Assembly: GCA_947846985.1 (NCBI GenBank)
Contig: CANTUZ010000001.1
Location: forward strand, 70,263,521 to 70,327,520
Source: Fratercula arctica
Lineage: Eukaryota > Chordata > Aves > Charadriiformes > Alcidae
Direction: 5' to 3'
Length of the DNA: 64,000 nt
Below the pieces are notes generated by a model. That model saw only the letters and a list, made by a program, of their open reading frames with translations. It was not told the DNA's origin and did no database searches. The translations under genes were made by a program, and so were the position numbers. Shown piece after piece: positions 48,991 through 63,500 of this stretch (position 1 is its first letter; the number at the start of each line of letters is the position of its first letter).

Positions 48991-49040
48991 GGGTCTGTTC
49001 CTGCTCCATTTGAAGTCAATGAGAGTTTTGTTTGGAAGTT
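48991..49040 (+). repeat. old interspersed repeat, copy 4 (AFF3 intron)
   Basis: CCTGCTCCATTTGAAGTCAA followed by TGAGAGTTTTG matches the GAAGTCAATGGGAGTTTTG core of the family. The copy is short and lacks the end. Confidence 0.4.
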
Positions 49041-52000
49041 GCTATTAACAAAAAGTGGCCAGACATCCAGCAGTTTTATAAATGAAACTTTTGTAACTTC
49101 TTGAACCCAAGTTGTCTAGCTTTTAGTCACTACATTTTATATTTGTGTGAGTCAAGATTTTTTTCTCACGTTGCGCGGTGTTTACTGAAGACAATTTTAG
49201 AAAGCCGATTCTACAAATGCTTCTTCAGTCAAAGTAGAAAATGAAGATGCTTATTTTCAGATAACAGCAAGCAGCTATTCTAGGGGGAGAGGGGTCACTC
49301 CGACCGTTCTCTCAGGAGGGGTAGAGGCTGGACCAGCTTACTCTTTTTAAGACAATACATGACAACAATACCTCCCTCTCACAAAAAATTAAGTCCTTGT
49401 CTTCCTTTATCTCCCATTTCCTTTACAGCTCTACTCCAGCCTGTGTCTTGGACTTTGTCCCTTATTTCGTTCCTTTCAGCTCTTGGCTTCTTTCTACCAG
49501 TAATGCTTGAAGTTCTATTTGTCTCCTCCTTATTTCTATCTTTGTGGTGTTTCCCACTCTGCCTTACTCCCAGTGTCAACTCGCAGTTACCACCTTCCCC
49601 TCATTGAGATCCCATCTAAAAATTTGCTCTTTCTGTGATGATTACAAGTTGTGAGCAAACAATGACATGAGTAATAACTATAGACTGTTCCCTTCTCCTG
49701 CTTTCACAGCATGTTCTCTTTTCCTGATGCCTGTTTTTCAGGCTGGAAGCCCTTTTGGTCAAGAATTACTTTGATTGTTTGAGGTTTTTTTTTTTTTTCT
49801 TACAGGACTGAACAAATTGTGTGTGCTAAACATTATAAATAATAAGAAGAGCAAGCTTTTTGTGGTCATAATACTTTATAAACATCATCTGAATAAGAAT
49901 ATTTTAAAAATACGTCTGTTGTGCCATGTGAGTGCTCGTTTGCTGGACATAATGTACCACATTCTCCTCATTTGGTTTAAGTCTCCACCGAGTCCAGAGG
50001 CTTTGCCAGTTTATAGCAGACGAAGATCTGGCCCGTCATCTCTGATTTGCAGTACTCAGTCGCTTTTCTAAAGAATATTCATTTTTTTTTTAACCTTCTG
50101 CTTTGTTTTTGTCTGTCTGATGCGTGAAATTTTGATGCATGAGTAGGACGGCGAGGGTGCTTTCATCTCTCCCGCCCCCCGAGGACTGTTTGAGTCCCCG
50201 CGGCCAGTTGGGTGATGCAGGAGGAGAACAGCCCTTTGGATTTTCCTCCTAACGCTCAGGCTTGTAGATTCGGGTTCCTCTGGGTATGTTTTCCATCAGA
50301 AGTCAAGGCAGAAACTCTACTAGGCTATTGGAAAAGAAGAGGGCATGAGGTACGTGTGGCATTTCCAATTCTATCTGAATATTTCAAGGAAAATACCAGG
50401 TTTCTTAAAACTAATGGAAGAGAAATATAGGCCATTAAGCAAAACAGTAACATAAAAAAAAAGACACAGAAGAAATACTGGCCGTGGGAACATCTTGTCA
50501 TCCATACATTAGGAATAATATCATACTCAACTCCACAACACTCTCATTGGAGAAAGCAACTGTTTAATTGCAAGGTTTTTAACCTCATATAACAAATTAA
50601 TCCATTTGTGTCATATTTATGACTTGGAAACAACAAATCATGGGTAAAAAGGGTTCCAGCAACTATTTGCAGTGTATGTTCAGAGATACTTTAAACTCAG
50701 ATTGTAACTTTATTAACAATAGGAGTAATAAAGTAAAATCAGCAGAAAGGAAGAAAACCCAATACTGCATATAGCTAGAGAACAGGGAGGCTGGTTTAAT
50801 TCTGTGTGACATGGTGTCTCATCTAACAGACTGATCAAGTTGGAACTTTGAAGTGACATTGTCACAAAATGAGATTTCAAAACAACAGTATTTTCGAGGA
50901 AACGCAGGTAAAATTTCTTTGTATGCGGGCTGGTCAGCTGTAAGGCTGATTCCGGTGGAAAAACACAAGTTCTTTGTGAACAACTGACAGTAGGAAAATG
51001 GAAAGCTGTAACCAAGCTTCCTTGATTTTGAAGAAAACTATCTCTTCGTAAACCCTGCCCTGCTGGGGAACGGGAATTGCCGTTTCAGTGCCGCTGCTGG
51101 GGGCCGGATTCGCTGCCTGGTGGCTCCTGGGGAGCCCCCCCAGGTCCGTGCTCTGGCCAAACCCACCGTGTTCACATCGTTACCACGGGGGCTCCGCACT
51201 GGGCTTCTGTCTCTTAAAATCAATGTTTAGACACCGGTTATGCTTGCTGGTGCTGCCTAAGGCCCCAGGAGAGCAAACCCAGACACTTGTAGTTTAATAC
51301 CCGAGTAATAATCTCTATAATTTCTGAATAATTTGTGGTGACTATGAATTTACATTTAGGAGAAAGAGTGAGTGAACTGTAGCAGCAGTTAAATGCACAT
51401 GATGGCAATTATTAATATTCTGTGCTAAGCATTTTCTATATCTTTTCAAAGGTAAAAATGTATAATATAGCTACTTGTGTTCTTCTCTTACAGCTTGGTA
51501 TCTCAGCTTTCCCAATATTTTAAGCAAACAAAAAGTACATGTTAGTAACTTAAGTTGACTGTGTTTTATCCTCTTAGGAAGATTTTAACCTGCCTGCATG
51601 TACCAAGGACCTGGATACGGGTGTATCTTGGGAAATATTGCAGTAGGAATGCAATTTAAACTTATCCTCAGAGAACCTTTATGTATTTTTTAAAAAATAA
51701 ATTAGTTCCAATGCAGCAGTGGTGGTCTCAGCAGTCAGGAAACACTTAAAATTATGCAGAAGGGACCAGAAATCTTTGCTAAGAAGCTTTTTGTTGCTAT
51801 GTTTTGTTTCTCAATAAAGATGATCCACAACTGTAAGTACTTAAAACTAAAAACAAGAGGGTTGTACCTGACAAAGCCGCACAACATCTTAATGTAACCC
51901 AGTCTTTCCATGTGGTTGTTTTCACATGTTTCAGACCAAAGAAAGAGTCCTTTGTGGCTCAGCCTGGTTTGACTGAATGGCAGGAGTGGACAAATAGAAG

Positions 52001-54066
52001 GATGAAGGTTGTATCTTCTTACACTGAGTATGTTTTGATTGCTTTGAGCTGTGATCACTTCTTATTGCATGTATATGCACTTTTGAAATCCATCAGGGAG
52101 AAACTGATGGCCTTCCTAGTCCGTGCATTGCCGTGATGGGGCAGTTTAGGTGCCAGGGTATGATTATGACCTGCGGTGGTATGAAAAATGCAAATACGAC
52201 AGACAGATGGATCAGGAGGAAAAAGCACTGGTGAAGTATGCATTTGCAGGGTTCAGATTCAGAAGCCACCCCAGCAGTGGTCTCTCCTACCATCCGTCTC
52301 CCTGTTTCTATCCTTGCCTTTTTTGCTTTGGTCACTGTAGCAGTTTTGGGGAGCCTGTTCTGACATACGGGTGTTGGCAGATATCCTAAACCTCCTCGGT
52401 GGGGGTTTAGCTTTTGTTCTGATGTTTCTAAGTGGTGTCTGCCTCTAGCAATGCACCAAGAGAAAGTTGATTCTTTCTGTCATTGACCGTTTCTGATTGA
52501 CCAGGAGGGTTCATCTCTCAGGTGTGTCAATTTTAGGAGGGAAGGATATAATTTTAATGTTTTTGTGCTCCTTTGTCTTTGAACAGCAACTGCAGTAAAT
52601 AGTTGAACCTCAGTCCAGAAAAAATGAACAGAGTTTGTTGACAGAGATACTCTTGAGAAGATAATTATATTGATATGCATCCAATAGAAGACACTTTTTC
52701 ACATTTTTTGTTTCTGAAGTAGTCAGGGAGGGAACCTGTCATGTCATCAACTGTTTTTAAAGGACAAAGTAACAATAAAAGCTAAGCGTGCATTTCTTCA
52801 TTTGTGTTTGGCAAGGAGAGTGTAACATTTTCTGCAGGATGATGACCTTGAGTTAACTAAATGTCGCCAGTTTAAAGAGTAAATTAATGTTACAATGTGC
52901 TTTGTTTGCGATTAGGCCCGAAGACTGTCAGGAATTTCATAGTACAAAAGGTGATTGTGTGCTAGTCCATTTACTCAGACTCCCTGCAAGAAAACCACCG
53001 TGATCCCAACTGATCTGAGTTAGCATCGCCACGTGGCCCTGTGGGCTTGGATGTACCAGTGTGCTTGCAGCTAGCTTGTGGATCTCGACCCCTTTCACTG
53101 TCTAGGTGGGTACAAAAGGGCCACAAGACCTTACATTTCTTCTAGGTCATACTGAGTCATTGAGTCCTGCTGCTGCTCCCCCAGACAAATGAACCTCTTT
53201 CTAAGAAGGAGTCAATACCTTCAAAACCCAGAATGCTCTATCATAAAATGTGGCAAGGGTTTGAGTTTTTTGTCACTGCCACTGCCGATGAAAATCTGTT
53301 CCAAAACCATAGCATTGGTAGGAAAAGGGTGCATATTTCCGGTATATGTGGCTTAAAGTGTCCCTGGCCTTTTAGTACAGTCAATTCTGCAACATCTGAG
53401 GTAAAATGGCATTGAGATAGCCCCAGTAAAGGAAAGCATAGATAAATGCTTCGGGACCTGCACTGTCTTTTGTAGATCCAAGCAGAGTATCTCTTTACGA
53501 CACTCTTCAAGGCTTCACATTGGCCAAGAGCCTGCTAGTTTGGGTGCATGGTTGCGCGAACATGATTACGTACAACGTGGTAGAAATGCAACCTTTTTTT
53601 TGTTGTTGTTCTTAGAAGTATATGAGTAGCAATATCTTGAACTAATTACAGCTGATGTAAAGCACATTTAAGGAAACCCATTAGCGGAGAATTAGAACTA
53701 GAGCAGATTAGCTATTCTTTAATGGCCTTGACTGTAGATCTTTTGATGCCTTGGTAGCTTTTCTAACACTCATTGCTCATCTGTCTTGACTAAATGACTG
53801 AGAAGCTTCTTTCGAGTCACAGTCTGGTTGTAATGTGAAAAAATTGCTGTTTTCAGCTGAAAAAATGATTATCTGGAAAGGTAAACTCCACTGAGTTCTG
53901 TACTGTATTTCTTGTTGAGATTTAGAGCATTATTTTAGTGCTCAATGTGACTGTATAATAGAAAGAGCAATCTCTAATATGCTTCCTTGGAGCTATTAAT
54001 TATTTACTTTCTTGAAATACAGATCATAGACAATTCTACATGACTTCCCTTCTTACAGACTTTCTT

Positions 54067-54083
54067 GTCTCTCTCTCTCTCTG
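54067..54083 (+). repeat. (CT)n short microsatellite
   Basis: Eight or so TC units in a pyrimidine-rich stretch within the AFF3 intron. Confidence 0.85.
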
Positions 54084-54950
54084 TTTTTGTGTGCTTTGCA
54101 AATGCCTGTAAATTCATTTTCACCGAAAGGGAAATAAGTAATTTAGACTATTGCAGCTGTTTCACAATTAATTAATTTCAATTTAAAACAATCAAGTAGT
54201 GCCCATCCATTGTTCTGTGTGCTTTTCTGAGGCATTAAGATTCACAATATCAAAATAAGTTCCAGATGGAAGTGCATACTTTATAATCTGAGAAAAAAGT
54301 TCTGGTTTTGTCAAAAACCTGAAGAGTTCTCCCTTGATCAAAATAGAAAGTATTACACTTAAGCACATTTTCCAAGTTTTGAACAATTACTTTAAGAATT
54401 ACTTAAAAGTACCCATTTGAAATGTTATATAGGGCATTAACTTATAAATAGAACTATGGAGTGAGAGAAAACAGTGATGCAGGACTATTTATTCACTTGT
54501 TTCCTCAAATACTCCTGGCATCTGTTAAAATGTAACAAGGCTTAGCACATTTTCCCATTTTTGGCACTCTGTTTTCTATGATAAGGAGAAATATTTGCAA
54601 TGATAAATCATCTCTTTGCTAATAATCGATAAATAAAACATTCTCCTGAGAAAAAATGTATGGTAAAATGAAACAAAAAATATTGAGCAGAAGGAAAGAT
54701 GATCAAAATGGTACGCTGAGAAATTCTGTATGTTCCTATACTTTAATAAATATTAGGGTTTGCAGGAGAACTTTCAACGTGGCAGTCTGCAATAAGAATA
54801 AAAAGTCTTTTTTGAACGCGAAAGACACTTATGTAAGAGGTTTACATTATGTAAATGTTACTGTTATTGGCGATAGCCCATTATAAAGGAACAATTTATA
54901 TTCAGAAAAGCATTTGCAAATAATGGGATAGATGCAGCAGTCTCTAGCTC

Positions 54951-55025
54951 TAGTCCTGACTTGGACAACTTTCTCTTTGAAGTCAATGGAAGTTTTGCCT
55001 GAATAAAGGTGGAAGGAATTAGCCC
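54951..55025 (+). repeat. old interspersed repeat, copy 5 (AFF3 intron)
   Basis: TTGAAGTCAATGGAAGTTTT followed by GCCTGAATAAAGG and GGAATTAGCCC. This is the clearest copy, with the core, the AGTAAGG-like middle and the ATTAGGCCC-like end in order. Confidence 0.5.
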
Positions 55026-57498
55026 ATTCATTATTATCCGAATTACATCAAGAGCTGACTGCTAAACAATAAAATCATGATTCATAACATAACGGCTTCA
55101 CTTAATTCTTTTGTAGTCTTAATATATCTCATTATATGGTACTTCTGTTCTTTCCTCTCTGTGCAGTATTCAAATTAATAACAACCACCTTTACATAACT
55201 GATGGTTAGACATGTTTTGCTGCCTTTGCAAGATCAAAGGATTTTATATACCCTTTTTGGATAGATACCAAGAACAGGGTGATCAATCTCTTCTGTAACC
55301 ATTAAGCACAGTGTAAATATCTCAGGGTACCCAATTAGGCACAAGTGGTTTCCCAGATGCTGAGAGCATCACCAATTGTCAAGAGCTTCCCAAGTCTGTG
55401 GGACAGTCCAGAATTTATTAGGGATTAGTGGTGGTCCGAGTTGTCACTCCACTGATTTGTGCTCATTCAGCTGTGCTCTGCCGTAAGCAGCCTGCATGAT
55501 ATGTGGAGATAAGGTTCAAGCGACAGATACTTTGCTTCCCCCCAGGCGCCTTTGGGTTGCAAGGAGGCAGGGATGGACACTGGTGTTCCAGTTCCTCTCC
55601 TGTGACCAAGAAGGATGGGGATTGTAGTGAGTGAGACAGCAAAGAGAAGAAGACTGAAGAGAACAGCCTGAGAAAAGGGACCCCCAGAAGGCTTTAATAC
55701 GAAGCTGGAGTTAACCCCTCACCAGGAAGCCATCTGCAGCCTTCAGGCTTTAAGAATTCTTTTTATCTGGAGATGTAATTGAAACAAGATGTGTAACAGT
55801 TGCAAGATGTCAGGTTTGTCAAAGAAATCGGAAAAATGAGTTCTGTGACACGCTCACGCACAGCAAAGTAACCTATAGCTAAAATAATAATAATAAAAAA
55901 GGATAAATTATCATATGGGTTAAAAAGAGGAAGGAAAGTAGTCAAATAATGAAAATTGGAGTTAATTCTGGAGTATGGATGATTTGAAATTAAACTACAA
56001 TGCAGGTTTCCCAGAAGAGGAAATGTCCTAACTCTTTACCCCAGTAGAAACAATAGTGAAACTCCTCATGTTCCCGTCATAACCATGTTTCGTTGATGGA
56101 CTGGAATGGCTAATGCTCTGCACAGACTCCAGGAGAGGGTGGCAGCTATGTTATATTGCCCTTCTGCCTGTTGCTCTTGTTATTCAGGTGCATCACCATT
56201 GGACTTCACATCTGTAGGTAGGGACCCAGATTTGCTGCACTAGTTGCTGTTCGGACACGGGACAAAGCGCCAGTAGCGGGACCAAAAAACTTTGCAAACA
56301 AAGTGAAAGACGAAAGAAAATGATGGGTATAGGCAAAGCTGGTCAGAAAGAAAAGACAGAATAGTATAATCACCCAAATAAACAGTGGTCACAGCAAACC
56401 ACCAGCCTGACAGTGCTGCCAAACGCATGAGTGTGAGCATGATGGGAAAAACCAGAACTTTCTTTTCAAGAACCTCAAAAAGAACAATGAAGTGATTTTG
56501 TGCATGTTTATGAGGACTCCTCCCAAGCACGAGTGACAGCACAGGGATACCCTGAAGGTGTTAGTTGGAAACTTGGAGAGTGAATTGCCCTGATGATGGG
56601 TCAAGAGAAGACTAGAGTCAGCCTTTCTGTAATAACTTTGGTAATGACTTTTCATAATGATGGGGATAGGCCACAAAGGGCCTTCGTGGTGAGGAAAGTG
56701 GGAACCAGTGAAGAGCTGAAAAGAAAAGGGGCTCATAGGCAAAGCATCCTGCCTGGGAAATGCTGTTTGCTGCGGCATCTCAGCTGGAGATGCTCTCATC
56801 TGTGAAATCCAGTTGTGTAAACTGAGGTTATGTGTAGCAGCACAAAAATGCCCTTGCCCAAAGAGCTCAGTAGATGGGTAAGCTAAATCTCAGTCAGTAA
56901 CACATTGTAGTTTAGAGCTACCATAATCCCAACGTGTCAAAGTTTTGCAGTTTCCCTGGTGTAGGACGGTGTATCTCAGTGCCAGGGAGTTATTTGTGGG
57001 AAGGTTGGAGCCTGAGGTCATACAAGATTGAAGGCAATGAGTGCACTTGAGCAATCTCCATGACCTGACACAAAGAAATGCCGCCTCCATGCACACCATA
57101 CTGGAACCTGCGGAATTACCTAAAACAACTACTACAGAGTCAGACTGAAGGTAACGGGTTTAGCTGCAGGACCGGTGGGGTAGCCAGGCGCTTGTGCGGT
57201 GGAGGCAGAAGACATTTTTCTGGGAGTGAATGAAGCAAGCCCCCTGCTCTGGGTAGGATCAGGAGGGATGGTACCTGAAGAAGTGTCTCGGGGGTGTGGG
57301 AGCGCTCCCTGGGGCTGTACCCGGAGATGCAGGTAACCTCTCTCTTGCCTGGGAGCCCTTCCGCAATGAGCAAGGAGAGAGACTCTTCAGGGCTCAGCGT
57401 CCTGAAACGCTCATAGCTGTTGGGTATTCTTCAAGGCATCCCAGCACCTCATCAGAATATGTGTGGCACCAATGGGAACTAATTAAATATACCTATTA

Positions 57499-57545
57499 CA
57501 GTACTACTATGGAGTACTACTATGGATTACTACTCCAGTACTGCT
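57499..57545 (+). repeat. short tandem triplication of AGTACTACTATGGA
   Basis: The 14-base unit AGTACTACTATGGA occurs twice in tandem. It is followed by a partial third copy (TTACTACTCC) and a final AGTACT. Confidence 0.7.
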
Positions 57546-60500
57546 GCTTCGGATCAGAGCCCACCCCTGGATGCCAGTCAAATATTACCCTAATTCCCAC
57601 TTTCAGAAATGACTTGGAAACATACCTCTCCTTGAAAGCCTTAAAGAAAATGGAATTCTGGGTTTTTTTGCACAAATACGTAACTCAAGTGTTTTCCTTT
57701 CCTCAACTCATGTTCACATGCAAAACCAGCTAATAAAATTTCAGTGGTGCTTATACTGTAATGTGGTTGGCGGAAGAAAAGTCATCTGGTAAAGCTGAAG
57801 TCATCGTAACTCATTAGGTGCTAATGTATCTGCTGTGTGGTAGAGAAACAGGCCAGCTCTATTGAAATGCTGCTAGTTCGCCCTGATCCGCTCACAGTTC
57901 CCTCTCGAGGACTGAAAAGTACAAACAAGTTTTCTCACAATACTCTCTTAGAGTATGCTAAAGTAGCTGCATTTACTTTATCCCAGAAGTCTGTCTCTGC
58001 CTGCAGACAAGTACAGATCCAAAGTGAATCCAGAAATTTGAGCATGGTTCCCATATTTCCTCCTAGGAAGTCTCAGCAGAAAAGGTGATTGTGTGCATTC
58101 GCAGATGTCCCGTGTATGTGCGGTAAATCCAGCGTGTTCTGAACATGCTGCTGGCCTTGCTGCATCTGGTAATAAACCATGGCAATAAATCAGGTGATCT
58201 GCACATGCATAATAAATCTGATGCACCTGAATGCAGGCATACAGGATGGACATGCTGTGCACAAACTGGCCGTTTTCCAGGTCTTCTGGATGTCAGGCTT
58301 CCACCGTGACTGGCTTGCCTGGGAATCCTGGCAAAACTGCTGACTTCCTCTTTTCATGTCAGAATTTCCAGGGCACGTCCAGCCGGAGTGGGACGTATGG
58401 GAGACTAAAGCTTGAGCATCATTTTTCAGTGTGCCTGTACTCATCCAAGCCACGATGCCGCCCTGAAAATATAAACAACCCCACACCCATAAAGGCGTTC
58501 TTTCTGTCAATTTAGGCATTTTTTGCAAATTATACCTCAAATTCTTCCAAGTTCAAATCTGTTCTCCAATTTCTTTGCGTGAAGGTTTTGTGTGTGTCAG
58601 GTGAATGCTCGTACCACTTCAGGGCATCAGCATCCTTAATGCCCTCTCAGTTTACATCAAAACATTTACTTTTGTAGGAGAGCTTTCGTTCAAGAGCTGT
58701 GAATGTGTGAAGACCTTCCTGAGGGTGGTGGCGATCTCAGGCAGGGAGAGATCATAGCCTGCTAGTGCCACGCTGTGATTGCGTATTGCCCTACCACCTC
58801 TGAGGATGTTTAAAGATGGTGAATTTCAGGCCACAGTGGAGATACTAAAATGGGCCAAGGGTTGCTCTCTGCCCTGTAGGCCACCTCGCTTGGCACAAAA
58901 TATCTCCATGTGGTGGAAAACAGGGTGGCCACATGCAAATTGCCTGTTGGAAATGCTTCCTTGCCAACTGGCTATTGGAAATTCTAAGTGTATGCACAGG
59001 GGTTTGATTTTTTGGAGGTCTGAGTGGGAGCAGGAATGAGCCCCATTGAAAAATGGCAGCAGAGAATTGCAACACTGACTGGATCAGTGCTTCCTCTGCA
59101 TCCGTTTGAGAGGGAAAGGACCTCAGCCCTGTAAGACTAGGTGACTGATTTTATGAAAATGAAAACATCTTCTTCACTTTCTCTGGCAAATGAGCCTTCT
59201 TTACCATCGTGATAGGGGCTGCATAGAAATGAAGCTGGGGACTTTACTGGATTGTAAATCACTGCACTTGTGTTTAAATAAGGAGTATATTCAGAGCAAA
59301 GATGCTAGCTTGATTTCAATAAACCAGAAAGCGTTTAAGATGCTGCTAGACCCTATTGAGTTACAGTCTTGCATCTCCCTAGGACTTTCTCACAGTGGTT
59401 TTCTGTGCCAATTCAGGACACTGCCTTTAAGCTAATTAGCAATTCTGAGCAAAGTTGGAGGGAATTCATGTTTTCCTTCGGCTGGGCGACAAGCTTATCA
59501 AGTCAGCTACCTCCAGTCTGATACAGCAGGCTGCCAACAGACTTGTCACAATTTATGAAGAGGGTTTGTGGTGGAGATGGAAAGTATAATGAAAACCACA
59601 TCCACCAATTAAACACCTACATTTCCTTTTAGAGTCCAAACAATGGACGGCTTTCCTTTTGCAAAAGAGATTTCTCAAATCAAAGCAACTCATAGAAGAA
59701 ATATAAATTAGGAAGGAAGCTTTGAGTAGTTCTTTAATGAGTCTCTGGCACAATGACACAGTGAGGCGTGACACGCTCATGAATATGATCTACTTGCAAA
59801 GATACAGTTCTCAGCAATCAAGTAAAAGTAATGCAACCAAATATGGGACATGTTCAGGTCAAGTCTTTAGTACATGTGATATCAGACTTTGCCTGATAGG
59901 TAAAGAGTACACCTGATGCTTTTCTTGCGTGTGATACATGGTTTTAACACCAGAAAATTAGCATCAGTCATATTTTTACTCAAGCGAACAGAAACTGACC
60001 TTCTCTTAATAATGGCAAGACATAGAAGAGGATCTTTGAAAATAACTGTGGACTTGTTAAGCAGAAATCAGAGGATGAGGTAGAGCCTGAATATGACACA
60101 TTCAGCAGTATTGCAGCTAGAGGGGTAGCAACAGGAGCTCGGGGAGCTATTTTCTCCGAAGAAAAACACTGGTATCAAAACATTTCATTCCAAGGACACA
60201 GAAGAACAGAACAGACACTTCAGAGAAAGGGTGTCAAAATTAATTTTACATAATTTTACTGACAACGCTCAATTACCATACAGTTGATATGGGCCAGATG
60301 CATTGAAAGACATTACAAAAATACACCGGGTGACGATAAAAACAAATGATATTATTATTATTAACACTGGGGTTGTATTTACCTCAAGTAACGCTCTGTG
60401 ATATTGGGCACCAGTTGCAGCGAACGTCATGTCAGTAGGTCTGTAACCAGTTCAGCTGTGTTCTTAGGGAAGAACATCGGAGTTGATCAGCTTTGTCCCG

Positions 60501-63500
60501 TGTCTTTTTCAGGAGGAAAGACTATTTTGGACTCAGCATCATGTGAGTACAGCTATGCTTCTCCTGGACCAAAGTCTATAGGGCTGCATGGTGCTATACG
60601 TGAAGCCCCGCTTTGGTCTCTGTCAGCTTGGGGCTCTCTGCCCTGCTGTGCTGTGTACACGTGCCCAAAGATTCCCAGAGGATGTGAGACAGATAAACCT
60701 TTTTTTTTTTTGTGGGCATGGGCACCTGACAGGCTTAAAAGGAGAGAGGTGGAACCAGACTAATTTTTGAAACTGTATTTCCTGCACACGACAGAAAGTC
60801 ATTAGATTGCTCGTTGTACAGTACTTCATACAGCGACGCATCTAAAACCGAAGTCTGTAATCCAAGGTGTGCGATTACTGAGAAATTCAGTCGGTTAAGG
60901 CAAGAGACATAGTTTTATTGGTTACGGGGAGTACAAGCTACAGGAGCACTGAAGAATCTTAGGTCTTCAGTGAGAAGAAAAAGCATGCAGTTCTGGAAGG
61001 TCAAAATACAGCAAGTAATCCACAAAGGATGCTTGTTAGCAGGCTGGAGACATACCTAGGTTCGAAGCTGAATGCAGTACTAACTTGCTAGTGGCCTGTC
61101 TGAACCACTAAAAATAACTTTCATTATATCTGTCATTTAATATGCCTAACGATTGCCACATCAGCCAGAAATTCCTCTGAGTTATTTGGATTTTGTTCAT
61201 TGAACCAAGCAGGGCAAGTTTATGCCAGGAGATTAATTTAGCCGGTGGTGTGCCACCAAAGCAGATCCTTACTTCAGTGTTTACAGCTCTTAAGCAAGGT
61301 GCAACATAGTGGTTTATGTTCAGGCAGAATTAACATAGCAAAACCCATGATCCAGAAACCCCACACAACCCAACTAGGCACCCAAGGTGCTGTTGTTTTC
61401 TGGCAGAAGCACAGTTAGATTTATTTCCAGCTTTGCTAGGGGACATGCCTAGAGGCAATTGGGGGATTATCAGACTCGTTAGCCCAGTATAGAAGGGCCT
61501 GGAGAAGTCCAAGATATGCTATGGCCACATTCTGTCTGTGCTCCTTGCACATCACACATTATACAGCTTTGGGATGATACCGCCCACAGCAGTCAGGACT
61601 CCCCTTTTCCAGCTGAATGTTTCAGCCACTTTCCTCCTGGTCCCATGATCCCTCCATTCCCAGAGCCACACTGGGGCCAAGCTCCAGGAAGAGTGGTGAA
61701 GGGCTTGTCACCCAGAAAAGCCTTTGGCCAAATAGGTAGTGCATGTTCCTTGAGACTGCGTCTACGGATGTGAACGCCATGCTGGGGAGATAATGTGGAT
61801 CTGGGCTTCCCATTTTCTCATGCTGGTGGTTTGACCACTAGGATGTTAGCAAAACGGCGTGCTTGGCTGTGTCCTTTGGTTTTCTTTTCAAAGAGACGTG
61901 TGCCCTTGTCTATCCTAAATGCCCAAGAGGGCACATGGGTGGGACTAAGGTTATGAGTCCTGCTTTCACGGTGGAGACTAATCACAACGAAAACCATAAG
62001 TTGTCTTCGACATATTCCTTTGGTGGGCGTGGGGTTTGGCTCCCAGCATGGCCTCTGGGTGTTGAGAAGCTCGCTGTTGGGTGCCGGCTTCTCCCCACCC
62101 TCAGTACGGGGAGCTTTGGCACCCAACGCAGCACTGCGAGATCCATTTTGGGCGCTGAGTGGCTGGCTCTGCACCCAGCTGTGCAGCTCATCCCTGTACC
62201 CAAGTCTGTTAGAAGAAGGTTTAGATCTTAATGTCATTACATTTATTAAGTTTAACGTCATCCCACCAGATTAACTGAAGCCAGCTGCTTCTCTCTAGCG
62301 AGGACTGGTAAACGTTATTTCAGAGGAGACAGGAACATTTGTCCTACCTTTTAGTTTTTCAGGGAAAGCATGTCTGCATGGAAAATACACCCAGTTTTGT
62401 TGTTAATGCCAAGATGGTATAAAAAGACAGGAGGTAATTCTCATCTAATCTAATCTATTTAGAGTATTTCTTGAGAGCCCATTACTGGTGTCGGAGTGAC
62501 AAATGAAGGTCTGGATTGCACCTGCCAGGTATATGCCTGGGGAAAAGGCATGTGCAGCACATAAGGGTAAAGGCATGCGTGTCCTCATGCTCTCATGCAG
62601 GAACCATCCTCTATTCAGTATTTTCTGGTGAGACATATAATAATTCCCAGTAGACAGCAGGTCAGATTTCTAAAAGAATATCAGTAACTATGGGCTTGCC
62701 TATATGTGGGCAAGCAAAATACATGAGGATGTAAACTGAGTAGCCTGCTGTACGGTCTGCAGGGTCCTGGCATCAGTATGTGGAAAATTACATGCATATG
62801 TGCAGTTATTTAACCGAATTTGCTTATATAGATTTAAAATATAGCTAATGTACTGCCCATACCAAATTCTAGGCATTTCATTTAAGAGTGAGAAGTACCA
62901 CTATATGGTAGGGCAGTCAAAATTAGTGGCTTTTATCCAAATTTTGAAGATGGCCTTTATCTGTAATTGGCAACTTCTGTCATACCCCTCAACCTGGTGC
63001 AGACATGATGCACAGATTTCAGCGTCAGCAGTAGCAGATGATTTCCTTCCAGAAAGAAGATGGGGACAAATAAGCATCCTGTTCTGTTCCTGTCGGCAAG
63101 AACATCTCTATCTGTTCCTGCTGCAGTCGCTCGTTCCTCAGGGCCACTCACACCAAACAACACTCAGCAAACAGGATGAGATTTCACACCTAAGGCTTCA
63201 GCTGTTCCTCTGCAACCACCTCTGGGCTGTCGCAGGGAAGTCTCTAGCTGGTCCAGCTTTCTGCTCCCTCCATCCGTCTTTTACATAAGCTCCATCAACC
63301 ACAAAGGGCTAGGACCAAGTCTAGGACTGCGTTGTGGTGATCAGGTGTGGCCATAGGGGAAAAGGAGGATGCGGTGTACAGGGTTCCCTCTGTGTGACAG
63401 AGAGTGGGAATGTGACAGTGGGAAGTGAGGGTTGCTGAAGGCCAGGCCACCACATAACTGCCTCGGAGAGGCTGGCAACCTGCCCTCCTTGAGGGAGATG

